NCBI GenBank assembly: GCA_003615045.1
Contig: ML014143.1
Span: 1 to 64,000, forward strand
Direction of reading: 5' to 3'
Origin: Caulochytrium protostelioides
Lineage: Eukaryota; Chytridiomycota; Caulochytriomycetes; Caulochytriales; Caulochytriaceae
DNA: 64,000 bases
Part shown: positions 1-12,834 of the stretch, in pieces
How the letters are laid out: every line of letters starts with the position of its first letter
Numbering within the stretch: position 1 is the first letter of the stretch
Made by a program: the position numbers and the translations under genes
Notes under the pieces: generated by a model
What the model saw: only the letters and a program-made list of their open reading frames with translations
Databases searched by the model: none
Told to the model about the DNA's origin: nothing

Positions 1-1
1 G

Positions 2-660
2 AAGCAGTACTCTGTGGAAGCCGGCATGAAAGCCACCCAAAAGCAGTCAGAGACGTGGCAGCGCCATTTGAAAGCGCTGCTGCGGCTGTCCGGGGTGAGC
101 TCCAAGGGCCACGGACGAGCCGTGGTGGGCCGAGTTCCTGATGCCGCGCGGGGCAGGCCAGCGCCTGGGGCTGTATAGCGCCAAACAGCGCGTGTTTGCC
201 AAGTTCATGAACCGCGTCGCCAAGGAGGCGGCCACGGCGATGGCGCCCGCCGCGTCGCTGAAGTGGTGATCGCCTATGGCGCCTCCCAGTTTGCCCCCGG
301 CGGCGAGGGCGAGGTCGCCCTTCCAACAGTATCGCGCGTCCCTGGCGTGTGCCCAGCCGTTTCGCACCGTTCTGGTCGACGAGTTCCGGACGACCCAGGT
401 GAAACCCCGGGACTCGACACAGGTGCCGATCGCTCCCGCGTCCCGGGCGGGTGCCCCTCCCTGACCGAACCGACGCGGGCCACCCCGATTTGCGAGACCC
501 GGGTGGACGCCCAGACGACTGTGGTCCTGAGACGCGGTCCACACCGGCGCCAGGGGATTGTGGTTCGAGAGCTGCTGTGGTATCAAGCTACCAACGGCCA
601 TGAGGCCACCCCCGAGCAAGTTGGTGAACCGCGACCTCCATGCCGCGTTGAACATCCGGC
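2..660 (+). pseudogene. Decayed Fanzor (TnpB-like RNA-guided nuclease) fragment
   Basis: Pieces of a Fanzor-like protein can be read only by switching frames. Bases 2-115 give a helical stretch (KQYSVEAGMKATQKQ, then LLRLSGVSSK). Bases 127-260 give WAEFLMPRG then GLYSAKQRVFAKFMNRVAKEA, ending at a TGA near 266. Bases 263-330 (another frame) give VVIAYGASQFAPGGEGEV. Bases 360-401 give FRTVLVDEFRTTQV, the block that precedes the zinc ribbon in Fanzor/TnpB proteins. Bases 618-660 give KLVNRDLHAALNIR, the last RuvC motif with its Asp. Between these the zinc-ribbon cysteines are lost. At least three frame changes make it a pseudogene, and it runs off the left edge. Family assignment rests on motif order recalled from fungal Fanzors. 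A related remnant lies at 57478-57775. Confidence 0.72.
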
Positions 661-685
661 GACTGGCGACTGGCGACTGGCGACT
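658..685. repeat. Heptamer tandem repeat GGCGACT x4
   Basis: Four perfect copies of GGCGACT directly follow the last Fanzor motif. A 10-mer (GTGGCGCAGC, about three copies) follows near 707-736, and GCACGAT x3 sits at 1075-1095. Confidence 0.9.
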
Positions 686-3622
<2,937 letters not shown>

Positions 3623-3988
3623 GCGCCACGCGGCCACCCCGCAGCAACCATCCCCTTCGATGCGGCGACGAGAGATCTTGCCATGGATCGCGGTATGCGT
3701 GGGTTGCTTTCTCGATGGTCTCCCTGGTCGGCTCGACCGGTGCCCATATCGTGGTTTTATTGTTCTCTCCTGTCTCTTCGCAGGCATCCTGCTGCCGCTC
3801 TGTTTGTTTTCCTTTGCTACGATATTGATCTCGACTTTACGAAAAAAAAAGTGCTGTTTCTATCTTCCGGATGAGCATGGCCAGAACGGACCCTACAGAG
3901 AAGCGGGGGGGCCGGCCTCGCATGCTCCCGGTGGTCGTCCACAGCGGCGCCGGCGTCAGCGAGGGACCCGCCGGCGAGCAGGCCCGCA
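3623..3988. other. Convergent intergenic gap GFAT/PEX13
   Basis: Shared 3' region of two convergent genes with a short A-run near 3841. No gene seen. Confidence 0.6.
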
Positions 3989-5449
3989 TCAGGACGTCGC
4001 ATCAGGAGGTCGTGGGGCCGCGACCGCCGTGGTGATGGGCGACACACCCGAGATCGCGGATGTCGCTGCGGGTGCGGGTGCCGAGGCCGGCGAAGCGGCG
4101 GTGGGATCAGCCGCGGCGGCGGCGGCCGCCGCCGCGACGGGCACGACGTACGTGGAGGGAAAGAAGCCGACGGCGCCCGACTGGAGCCGGCCATACCACC
4201 AGGCGCCCTGCGCGGCGGTGGCCGTCGCGGGGTCTGCCGGCGCGGCGGCGGCCGGCTTCGACAGGACCGCGATGATCTCCTGCGCCGCGAAGGAGAGCTC
4301 CTGCGGATGGCGAGCAGCGTACGCGTACCGCGCCTGCACGAACTCGGGCGCGGCGCCCGCCGCAGCGCTCACGGCGGCAGCGCCCGGAGCGGCGAGGCCG
4401 GTCCGCTGCGCGGCCCGCTCGAACTGCAGCCGCTGCAGGCGGCGCATGAGCCGCGAAAAGAGCCAGGGCAGGCCGACGATGAGGGTGAGGAAGAGGTAGA
4501 GGGGCTTGCGGGAGCGGGCGGCGGCGGCGGCATGGCTCTCGAACTCGGCGGCCGTCAGCTGCTGCTTGGCGACGGGGGGCGGGCGGCCGAGTCGGCGGTA
4601 GATCGCGTTGCGGACGGCGCCAAACACGGCCAGCACGGAGACCACCTCGCCGAGGTATGCGCGGAGATGCGAGAACTGGTCAATGACGCCGACGAGCGCC
4701 ATAAAGGACGACTGCGAGGCAAAGAAGGTCGACTCCATCATTTGCGAGAAGCCCGCGAACGCTTGCACGATCTGCGACAGCATCTGGAATGTCCCGCGCG
4801 TGCTGTGCTCCATCTGCGCCGACCACGAGTGCGGATCCATGGGGCCCATCGGGCCAAACCGGTTCGGGTACATGCCGCCGTACCCGCCGGCGCCGTACCC
4901 GCCGGCACCATACCCAGCCCCGTAAGTGCCGCCATACCCCGTGCCGTAGCCGGTGCCGTAGCCGGTGCCATACCCCGTGCCATACGTGCTGCCATACCCC
5001 GTGCCATACCCCGTGCCGTAGCCGGTGCCGTAGGTCGCGCCGTAGGTCGCGCCGTAGCCGGCGGCGCCGTAGCGCGCGCTATACATGCCGCTCGCGTCGT
5101 AGCCCGGAGCTCCGAGGGCCGTGCTGGCGCCGTCGCCGGCGTATCCGGGCGCCGGCGCCGGCGCCGGCGGGAGCGGCGGCGCGGCCGTCGTGCTGGCGGC
5201 CGTCGTGCCGGATGCCCCGGGGCCGGAGGCCAGGGTGCCGGCGGCGGGGGCAGGCCCAGCAGTGGTTGCTGGACGGATCCCGAAGGCGGCGCCGGACAGA
5301 CCGGTCTTCGTTGCGGCGGCCGGCGCCGTCGGAGGCGCGGCGGCGGCGTTAGCGGCGGCGGCGTGGGTGGCCGGCGCGATGGATGGATCGCGGGCGGCGT
5401 GGGCGGCGCGCTGGTGAACAAGCTCCCAGGGCTTGGGCGGCGACGGCAT
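3989..5449 (-). CDS. PEX13: Peroxin-13, peroxisomal docking-complex SH3 protein
   Basis: PEX13 is a peroxisomal membrane protein that, with PEX14, docks the PEX5/PEX7 cargo receptors. The 486-residue product begins MPSPPKPWEL, like other PEX13s. It has an Ala/Pro-rich N-terminus, then a long Gly/Tyr repeat (GYGTGYG type, about 130-195). Next come the conserved segment NRFGPMGPMDP (about 196-206), an amphipathic helix region (about 215-290) and a hydrophobic segment around LYLFLTLIVGLPWLF (about 317-331). A C-terminal SH3 domain (about 370-437) carries ALYDF-type ARYAYAA, the WWYG tryptophan pair and the FFPSTYV end. The start is the first ATG of the frame. An Ala-rich tail follows the SH3. 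GFAT converges on its 3' end, and calcineurin A diverges across a 2 kb gap. Confidence 0.95.
   Translation of the reverse strand: MPSPPKPWELVHQRAAHAARDPSIAPATHAAAANAAAAPPTAPAAATKTGLSGAAFGIRPATTAGPAPAAGTLASGPGASGTTAASTTAAPPLPPAPAPAPGYAGDGASTALGAPGYDASGMYSARYGAAGYGATYGATYGTGYGTGYGTGYGSTYGTGYGTGYGTGYGTGYGGTYGAGYGAGGYGAGGYGGMYPNRFGPMGPMDPHSWSAQMEHSTRGTFQMLSQIVQAFAGFSQMMESTFFASQSSFMALVGVIDQFSHLRAYLGEVVSVLAVFGAVRNAIYRRLGRPPPVAKQQLTAAEFESHAAAAARSRKPLYLFLTLIVGLPWLFSRLMRRLQRLQFERAAQRTGLAAPGAAAVSAAAGAAPEFVQARYAYAARHPQELSFAAQEIIAVLSKPAAAAPADPATATAAQGAWWYGRLQSGAVGFFPSTYVVPVAAAAAAAAADPTAASPASAPAPAATSAISGVSPITTAVAAPRPPDATS
4925..5060 (-). repeat. Coding minisatellite (Gly-Tyr-Gly-Thr) in PEX13
   Basis: Twelve-base units coding Gly-Tyr-Gly-Thr/Ala and variants are repeated in frame. 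Gly/Tyr-rich N-termini are normal in PEX13, but the near-identical DNA units point to recent slippage. Confidence 0.8.
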
Positions 5450-5931
5450 GGCGTGTCCGCGGGCGCGGCAGTCGGGTCCGCGTCAAGCAATCGCGGCGGG
5501 CACAGCCGCACCACGGCGATCGCGGCGATCCGGTCCGGCGCCGCCAGGACACGAGCCCTGCGGGGGGCCTGGCCGCTGGGTGAGGGCGCTGCCGATGCGT
5601 GGATCAGGCGGCGGCGGCGGCGAAACGCGATGGGTCGTCCAGACTCGGGGCTCCGTCCATGCGGCGAATGGGATGGATCGGCGTCGACGGTGATCGCAGA
5701 TGCGCGGGGTATGCATGTGCGGCCAGCGGGGAGGACGGACAGGGTGCGAGGGCGGCCGTGGGCCCGGCCAGCGCCCCAGCGCCCAAGCGATCTCCATCCA
5801 AGCGATTTATACCGCAGACGGATGCGCGCGCTCCTGGCTATGCCCCTCAGAGCGCGATCCGTCGACCGAGATGCGTTGCTACGCGTCGCACGGCGGGTCT
5901 ATGAGGCGCCGCGGGCTGGACCCTGTCGGCG

Positions 5932-5962
<31 letters not shown>

Positions 5963-6474
5963 TTGTCTCGCTGACCCCGATCCCGTCGTCACACTGCTTG
6001 GCGGCGGCGGCGCCCGGCTGCCCCCGCCCCGGCGGCCTGTGGCGTCGCGGGTTTCATCGCACGGACACCATCGCGGCGACCGCTGCGCCTCGCCCGGGCC
6101 ATCGGGATACCTAGGGGACGTCCTCCTGGCGCGGCCCACCGATGCCGCGGTCCACGTCGGCGTCCACGCGCTCCAGCGTCCACGTGGGCTCGAGCGCCGA
6201 AGGAGATCCGCGCGGCGCGATGCGGCCAACCCCGGATAACGCGACGCCGCGGGTGCCGCCCTCATTCGGCGCACCAGGACGTCGGCGGCCGCCGCCGCGT
6301 CGTGCGCGGGAAGCCGGCGTGCGTTGGGGTGGCCACGGCGAGCGATGCGTCGCCGATGCCGACGGCGTCCATCGCCGCTGGGGGCTCGGGGGTTGGTCAG
6401 TCCCGTGCAGGCGGGCCGCCGTCAGCACTCAACGCTGCGGGTTCGATCGTGCCTTCGATTGATGCGCCCGTGGC

Positions 6475-6475
<1 letters not shown>

Positions 6476-6530
<55 letters not shown>
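6476..6530. repeat. CGCCGT hexamer array
   Basis: About nine copies of a six-base unit, followed by two shorter interrupted blocks to about 6565. Confidence 0.9.
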
Positions 6531-6731
6531 TCGCCGCCATCGCCGTCGCCGTCGTCGCCGCCATCGCAAGAACGAAAGGGCATGGACGCATCATCGCGGC
6601 CCGGGCGCCCGTGGGCTGGCGGGGCGGCCGCGCCCACCCGCCGCGTCCAGCCCGGCCCGCAGGGACGGCGGCGCCGTCCGAGCGTCCGCCTCGGCGACGG
6701 AGCCGTGGCCGTCGGTCGGCCATGCAGCTCG

Positions 6732-6742
<11 letters not shown>

Positions 6743-6766
<24 letters not shown>

Positions 6767-6770
6767 CGTC
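6743..6770. repeat. GTC trinucleotide array x9
   Basis: Nine uninterrupted GTC units in non-coding DNA upstream of calcineurin A. Confidence 0.9.
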
Positions 6771-7501
6771 ACGGGGCAGCGGCGTCCCCGAGCGGCTCAC
6801 CTAGGCGAGGGGTCTGAGCCGCGCATGACGCGGGGATCGCGGCGGACCTGGCGCAAGGAGGCCCCCAGCGATCGGCCGCGACGACGGTGGTCGACGCGTC
6901 GGTGGGCTTGATGATGCCGCGGCCGCGGCCGCCGGGTCGCGGTGGTGGTGGTGGTGGTGCTGGTGCTGGTGCTGTTATTGCGGCTGCCCATCGCTGTCGA
7001 CAGGCTCGGCTGCTCCGCGCTCCATCGCCGGATCCGACGTCGTCTGGCATTCTTCGGCTCCGAGCTCCATCGCCGAAGCGTTGCCCATTCCTCTTTGGTT
7101 GTGATCGCTTCTTCCGTCCCGTCGCGCTCTGTTGCCGCTGCCCGCGCGACGACCCTCACCCTCGCTTCGCCCCTCGCTTCGCCCTCGCTTCGCCTTCGTT
7201 TCGCTTCGTGCTGCCCGGACGCCCTTCAAGGAGCCGGAGTGGACGCCCTCCACCCGCGCTTACCCCCCGCGACGCCGGCGCCAGCCGCAACCGACGATCC
7301 AGACCGACCGCCGCGACCCCGCGCGGCGCGTCCGATCCACCGCTTCCCTGCATCCCCGCGACCCGCCACGTGGCACCGCGCTCGCGTGTGACGGCGCAGC
7401 CGACCGCGCGTCCTGATCCGGGCCGCCGCCGACCCTGAGCCGACGCGGGTCCTGTCGCCCGTCTCTCCCGCGCATCGCCGCCCTTGGCTGCACTGCACGC
7501 C

Positions 7502-9430
7502 ATGCCGGGCAGCACGCCGGCGGAGCCCATGGCCGTCGACACCCAGAAGGCCGCCGCCGCCGCGGCCCTGACGTCGCTCTCGAGCGCCGACGCCGCCGAC
7601 GCCGCCGACGCGGACGCCGGCGCCCGCGCCTCGGACCCGGGCGCCACGACCGCCTCCCCGGCCCACGGCGCCGCGTCCCGTACGGCGCCGCCGGCCTCCA
7701 GCGAGCCCTCCGCGGCGGCGGCGGCAGCCGCCAGCTCCACGACGGAGCCGTCGTCGACGGCCGCCACGACGCTGTTCACGCCGCCCCCGCACTCGCCGGC
7801 GACGGCGCCGCGGATCGACTTCACGCTATACACGACGGACACCGGCGAGACCTACCGCACCGTGGACCGCGTGTGCACCGAGGCGGCGGCACCCGCGACG
7901 CACCGGCCCTCGGACGCGCAGTTCTGGGACCCGACCGACCCGACGAAGCCGAATCTGGCGCATCTGCGGGAGCACTTTCGGCGCGAGGGGCGACTGCACG
8001 AGCGGCATGCGCTCGCGATCGTGCGTGCCGGCCACGCGCTGCTGCGGCAGGAGCCCAACCTGCTCGATGTCGACGCGCCCGTGACCGTCTGCGGCGACAT
8101 CCACGGCCAGTACTACGATCTCATGAAGCTCTTCGAGGTCGGCGGCAACCCCGCGGAGACGCGGTACCTCTTCCTCGGTGACTACGTCGACCGCGGCTAC
8201 TTCTCGCTCGAGTGCTACCTATACCTGCTGGCGCTCAAGATCTGGTACCCGCAGTCGGTGCTGATGCTTCGCGGCAACCACGAGTGCCGCCACCTGACGG
8301 ACTACTTCACCTTCAAGCTCGAGTGCAAGCACAAGTACTCGCTCGACGTCTACGAGGCCTGCCTCGAGTCGTTCTGCGCGCTGCCGCTCGCGGCGCTCAT
8401 GAACAAGCAGTTCCTCTGCATCCACGGCGGCCTCTCGCCGGAGCTGACCGTCCTCGACGACCTGCGCGACGTGGACCGCTTCCGCGAGCCGCCGACGAAC
8501 GGCTTGATGTGCGACATTCTGTGGGCCGACCCGCTCGAGGACTTTGGCCAGGAGCGCACCAACGAGTTCTTTGTCCACAACGGCGTCCGCGGCTGCTCCT
8601 ACTTTTTCAGCTACCACGCGACGTGCGCCTTCCTCGAGCGCAACAACCTGCTGTCGGTCATCCGCGCCCACGAGGCCCAGGACGCGGGATACCGCATGTA
8701 CCGCAAGACGCGCACCACGGGCTTCCCCTCGGTCATCACGATCTTCTCGGCGCCCAACTACCTCGACGTCTACAACAACAAGGCCGCCGTGCTCAAGTAT
8801 GAAAACAACGTCATGAACATCCGCCAGTTCAACTGCTCGCCGCACCCGTACTGGCTGCCCAACTTCATGGACGTCTTTACCTGGTCGCTGCCCTTCGTCG
8901 GCGAGAAGATCACCGACATGCTGCTGGCGATTCTCAACATCTGCTCTAAGGAGGAGCTCGATGAGGCCGACTCCGCGCTCGCCAGCACCACGGCCGGCGG
9001 CGCCGCCGCCAACCGCAGTGGCGCCAGCGGCATGTCGGCCTCCGAGGTCGAGGCCCGCCGCCAGGTCATCCGCAACAAGATCCTCGCCGTCGGCCGCATC
9101 GCGTCCGTCTTCAAGACCCTGCGCCAGGAGAGCGAGAGCATCATGGAGCTCAAGAACGTCATGGGCACCACGAACCTCCCGCCAGGCACGCTTGCGCTCG
9201 GCGCCGAGGGCATCCGCCGCGCCATCGCCACGTTCGAGGACGCCAAGCGCGCCGACCGCGACAACGAGCGCCTCCCGCCGCTCCGCAACGGCGAGCCCCT
9301 GCCGCAGCCCGCGCCCAGCGTCTTCGGCACGCCCCTCGAGCCCGCCGCCGACGCCGGCGACGACGACGCCACCCCGATCCGCTCGCCCGTCTCCACGCCC
9401 ATCATCCAGGAGCAGCCCTCCGACGTCTAA
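7502..9430 (+). CDS. CNA1: Calcineurin A, Ca2+/calmodulin-dependent Ser/Thr phosphatase catalytic subunit
   Basis: Calcineurin A (PP2B) dephosphorylates targets such as Crz1-type factors when Ca2+/calmodulin and the B subunit bind it. The ATG at 7502 gives 642 residues; the frame opens slightly earlier only through TTG. An Ala/Ser-rich N-terminus (1-95) leads into the catalytic core. Metal and active-site motifs are GDIHGQ (about 198), GDYVDRG (about 226) and RGNHE (about 257), then the IHGGLSPEL and RAHEAQD motifs and the [11 protein letters not shown] motif with a YLD in place of the usual YCD. The B-subunit helix is around [21 protein letters not shown] calmodulin-binding segment ([19 protein letters not shown]) and an autoinhibitory segment ([19 protein letters not shown]) follow, so the full regulatory tail is present. 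Single exon. Confidence 0.97.
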   Translation: MPGSTPAEPMAVDTQKAAAAAALTSLSSADAADAADADAGARASDPGATTASPAHGAASRTAPPASSEPSAAAAAAASSTTEPSSTAATTLFTPPPHSPATAPRIDFTLYTTDTGETYRTVDRVCTEAAAPATHRPSDAQFWDPTDPTKPNLAHLREHFRREGRLHERHALAIVRAGHALLRQEPNLLDVDAPVTVCGDIHGQYYDLMKLFEVGGNPAETRYLFLGDYVDRGYFSLECYLYLLALKIWYPQSVLMLRGNHECRHLTDYFTFKLECKHKYSLDVYEACLESFCALPLAALMNKQFLCIHGGLSPELTVLDDLRDVDRFREPPTNGLMCDILWADPLEDFGQERTNEFFVHNGVRGCSYFFSYHATCAFLERNNLLSVIRAHEAQDAGYRMYRKTRTTGFPSVITIFSAPNYLDVYNNKAAVLKYENNVMNIRQFNCSPHPYWLPNFMDVFTWSLPFVGEKITDMLLAILNICSKEELDEADSALASTTAGGAAANRSGASGMSASEVEARRQVIRNKILAVGRIASVFKTLRQESESIMELKNVMGTTNLPPGTLALGAEGIRRAIATFEDAKRADRDNERLPPLRNGEPLPQPAPSVFGTPLEPAADAGDDDATPIRSPVSTPIIQEQPSDV

Positions 9431-9665
9431 CTTCCCCGGGGCCATCCGCTTCCGCCTTCCCTTGCCCCTCCCTCCGCTTCCTCTCGCGATCCGCTTCGTG
9501 GATGCCATCCCTTTCTTTTTTTTTTCTTCGTCGTCTCCTTCTTTCTGCGTTCTCTGATCCTTAGTTTATTTCGATTCGTCGATCTCGCGCTGACCCATTC
9601 GTGATCCCGGGCTTGAGCATGCCGCATCGGGGCCACGACAGGCCGATGCGAAGGGAACACGGCGG

Positions 9666-12257
9666 CTACGCGCCGGGGCGTTCGCCCTGCTTGTAGTCAA
9701 TGAAGGCCTTCAGGTTGACGAGCGCGTCGCTGAGGGCGGCGGTGCCGCGCGTGGCCTCCTCGTCCTCCTCGGCGTCGCGGCGACGGCGCCCGCCGTCCGC
9801 CGTCCGCTGCCGACGCTGCGCCACCACCAGGCGGCGGTGCCACCGCGTCAGCGGGCCCCGCACCTGCCGCAGCTGCGCGAGCATCCCGCCCTCCACAAAC
9901 ACCGGCAGGTCGTACGGGAACTGCGCGTCCGCGTAGATACTGTACAGCGCGTCCAACAGGCCCGCGACGAACGCGGCGCACGCATCGTCGCTGGCCGTGG
10001 GGTCGGCGCTCGCGGCGGGCGCGGCCGACGCGGCGGCGGCGGCGGCGGTGGCGGCGGCCGGCGCGCGCGTCACGTGGACCGTCGCGTGCAGCAGCGCCGT
10101 CATGAGGCAGGTGCCGATGGCGCGGTTCGCCTCCACGGCGGGGGTCTGGCCCAGCACGCCGAGGACATGGGCGAGGTGCGGCTTCGCGGCGAACGGCAAG
10201 GGCGGCGGCGACGCCGAGGTCGGCGCCGGGGTCGTCGCCGGCGGCGCGATCGCCGCGACGGCGCCTGCGACCCAGTCGAGCAGGTGCTGCTGCATCCCGG
10301 ACGGGATCTGCAGGCCGCTGGCCCAGTCGGTCAACGGCTGGTCCGGCGCGGCCGTCTGGGCATGCGCGGCGGCCGTCAAGGCGTCCAAGCCACACGCCGC
10401 GGCGACCGCCAGCTCCGGCCGCAGCGTCACGGGCACCGCCGTCAGGCTGAGCGCGAGCGCCGACCACAGCGCCGGCGGCGACGCCGCCGCGAGCCACGCC
10501 GTCGGGTGGCGCAACAGGTTGTTCAGCGCGCCCAGCACGCGCTCCAGCACGTCGGCCAGCGCGTCGGCCACGCCGCGCGAGAGGCCGCCCGCCGGGGTCG
10601 CGGCCGCGGCCGCATCCGCGGTCGCGGCGTCCGCGGCAGCCGCCGCCGGGGCCAGAGCCATGGCGGCGTCCTGCGCCCACTGCTGCAGCCGCGCGGCGAT
10701 GGCCGCGCAGGTGGCCGCCGCAAACAGCGTCGACGGCGACTGCGCGGCGCGCGCGCGCAGCGTCGTCTCGGGCACCATGCCGCGGTCGGCGCCGGCGACG
10801 AGGTCGTCGGTCTCGGTCTCCATGGCGTCGTCCTCCACGTCGTCCCAGCCGTCGTCGGCGTCGGCGTCGGCGTCCGCCGAGGCTGCGGCGCCGCTCGCGG
10901 GCGCCGTCGCCGACGTCGCGTCGTCGCCGATGAGGCCCGCGAGCAGCTCAAGCGCAAGCGCCGACGACGCGAGCGTCTTGAGGACGCGGTGCTCCGCCTG
11001 CGCGACGGCTTCTTCGGCGCGGTACGTCGCAGTCTGGCGGGCGTGCATGCGCGCATGGGGCCGGAGGGGCCGCGCCGCGCCGTCGGCGGCGCCGTCGGTT
11101 TCGCCCGCGGCGGACGCGCCCATCGCCTCGTCAGCGTCGGGGGCATCCGTGGCGCCGGCTGCCGCCGCGACATCGTCGGCCTGGCGGGCGGCGGCGCGCT
11201 GGGTCCACGCCTCGCGCAAGGGCGCGAGCAGGACCGGGATGTCGGCGGTCAGCTGCGCCGCGACGGCGTCCAGGACGCCCGGCTGGGCGGCGGCGGGCAA
11301 GGCGGCGGCGGCGTGGGCGAGGGCGGCGACGAGGACGCGGGCTTCGGCGGCGTGCGCGCCAGCGAGCGCCGCTTCGAGGAACTGCGCGGTCTGCGGCGGG
11401 ACGCGGTGGCGCAGCGCGTCCGGGTTGCCCTCGCACAGCACGAGCAGCGCCTCCATGACGGCGGTCTGCAGCGGCGCGACGGCCGTCGCGAACGCCGTCT
11501 CGGCATCGGTCGCGGCGTCGGTCGCCGCGGACGCACGCAGCGGCTGCACGAGCGGCAGCAGCGCGAAGAGGCCGGGGACAAGGTGTTCGAGCGGCGCCTT
11601 GCCGCGGGTCGCGTCGGCCACGAGGGTCGCGTGCGTCTGAAACAGCGCCGCCACGACGTCGATGCAGGTGGCGACCGCTGCGACGCGCTCCGCGTCGGCG
11701 GCCGCGGGCGCTGTGGCCGGCGCCGTGGCGGTGTCGGTGGCGGCGGGCGATGCGGCGGCGGCCTGCCGGGTCTCGGTGAGATGCAGGACGAGCTGCTTAA
11801 TGTGGTCGATGATCGGAAGCAGGACGCAGTGCTGGACGAGCGGCTGGGCGAGGGCCTCGTCCTGAGCAAGGAGCACGCGGAGGGCGCCGGCGGCGTTGGC
11901 GACGACCTCGACGACCGGGTCGGCGAGCGCGCGGCTCAGCGCGGGCAGCAGCCCCGCGGCGAGCAGCGCCGTCCGCGCCGACGGGTCAAAGAGCAGGTTC
12001 GTGATCGACGTCGCGGCCCACGCGCGCTCCGACTCGCTGACGCCGCCGTCCGCGATCTGCTTCACCAGCTTCGCAGCGTCCTGCGGCGCGGCGTCCTGCA
12101 TCGGCAGGCTGAACTGGGCGCCGTCGGCGAGCGCCAGGTCGTCGCCGTCCGCGGCGGCCGCGGCGTCGGCCGCGGCGACAGCCGCGGGACCCAGGCCCGA
12201 CGGGTCGGTGCGGTGCTGCCGCCGGGCAAGCATGCGCTTGCGTTGCGCGCGGCCCAT
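9666..12257 (-). CDS. SYO1: Syo1/HEATR3-like symportin (ribosomal-protein co-import)
   Basis: Syo1 binds the 5S RNP proteins uL18 and uL5 and brings them into the nucleus with an importin. The start at Met 12257 gives MGRAQRKRMLARR then RTDPSGL, matching the basic N-terminal import signal and the 'RxNPxGL' segment of Syo1. An upstream in-frame ATG (12287) would add ten residues and is less likely. An ARM/HEAT solenoid starts around SERAWAATSITNLLFDPSARTALL. A strongly acidic loop, rich in Asp-Ala and DDVEDD, lies at about residues 459-490, where Syo1 has its acidic loop. The protein ends LKAFIDYKQGE, the C-terminal helix typical of HEATR3/Syo1. It has 863 residues and many Ala/Thr/Pro linkers. 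Confidence 0.85.
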   Translation of the reverse strand: MGRAQRKRMLARRQHRTDPSGLGPAAVAAADAAAAADGDDLALADGAQFSLPMQDAAPQDAAKLVKQIADGGVSESERAWAATSITNLLFDPSARTALLAAGLLPALSRALADPVVEVVANAAGALRVLLAQDEALAQPLVQHCVLLPIIDHIKQLVLHLTETRQAAAASPAATDTATAPATAPAAADAERVAAVATCIDVVAALFQTHATLVADATRGKAPLEHLVPGLFALLPLVQPLRASAATDAATDAETAFATAVAPLQTAVMEALLVLCEGNPDALRHRVPPQTAQFLEAALAGAHAAEARVLVAALAHAAAALPAAAQPGVLDAVAAQLTADIPVLLAPLREAWTQRAAARQADDVAAAAGATDAPDADEAMGASAAGETDGAADGAARPLRPHARMHARQTATYRAEEAVAQAEHRVLKTLASSALALELLAGLIGDDATSATAPASGAAASADADADADDGWDDVEDDAMETETDDLVAGADRGMVPETTLRARAAQSPSTLFAAATCAAIAARLQQWAQDAAMALAPAAAAADAATADAAAAATPAGGLSRGVADALADVLERVLGALNNLLRHPTAWLAAASPPALWSALALSLTAVPVTLRPELAVAAACGLDALTAAAHAQTAAPDQPLTDWASGLQIPSGMQQHLLDWVAGAVAAIAPPATTPAPTSASPPPLPFAAKPHLAHVLGVLGQTPAVEANRAIGTCLMTALLHATVHVTRAPAAATAAAAAASAAPAASADPTASDDACAAFVAGLLDALYSIYADAQFPYDLPVFVEGGMLAQLRQVRGPLTRWHRRLVVAQRRQRTADGGRRRRDAEEDEEATRGTAALSDALVNLKAFIDYKQGERPGA

Positions 12258-12834
12258 CCTGGCAGCTGTCCGCGACGGAGGTATCACGCGGGCGGCGTCA
12301 CCGTCGACGACGCCAATCAGGAGACTAACTTCCGCGGCCGGGGGGGAGTGGGGAGCCTGCGGTGTTCAGGGTCGTGTTCGAGGCGTGCGTGAGGGTCTGG
12401 GTCGAGGGGATTGCTCGTTAGACTCAGTCGCGCGCGGTCCGTGCGCCGCCGGACCGTCCAGCGAGGCTATCGCTCGGGATCGCCGCACCATGGTCCCAGA
12501 AACGGCATGGTCGGGCCCTGAGCTCGCGGACGGCGTCCATGGTGCCCGATCACGCGACGCCGCGCCGGGGCTGCTTGAAGCTTCGACACCCCGTGGACCG
12601 TCCGGCATCGGCATGGCCCGAGACATGTCTGACCGACGAAACACCGCCCTGCGGCGGTGTCACACCCCTGTGCGGCCTTTCCGCATTGGCCGCGTCCAGC
12701 CGCGACCCCTTGCCACCGGTGGTCCCCGCCCTTCATCGGAGTTTACTCCATCGGAGTGTCGATGCAAAAACGAAAAGAAAAAAAGGAAATAAAAAAGGGG
12801 ATTACGATGATGGTCGTTTTCTCATCCGCTGGAA
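12258..12834. other. Gap upstream of SYO1
   Basis: Upstream of SYO1 and downstream of the LIM gene, both on the minus strand. An A-rich stretch lies near 12767-12800. No gene seen. Confidence 0.6.

Larger units (their letters stand above)
5450..7501. other. Divergent intergenic region PEX13/calcineurin A, repeat-rich
   Basis: Two kilobases with no recognisable gene on either strand. It contains several microsatellites: GCC runs near 5931-5960, a CGCCGT hexamer array (6476-6530), GTC x9 (6743-6770) and GGT/GCT runs near 6940-6972. Open frames here are antisense/sense pairs over the same repeats. It must hold the divergent promoters. Confidence 0.6.

Noticed and set aside
8219-9508. 429-codon minus-strand frame
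   Set aside because: Antisense to calcineurin A; composition is Arg/Gly/Val-rich with no motif.
9837-12392. 851-codon plus-strand frame
   Set aside because: Antisense to the Syo1-like gene; same GC-bias cause.
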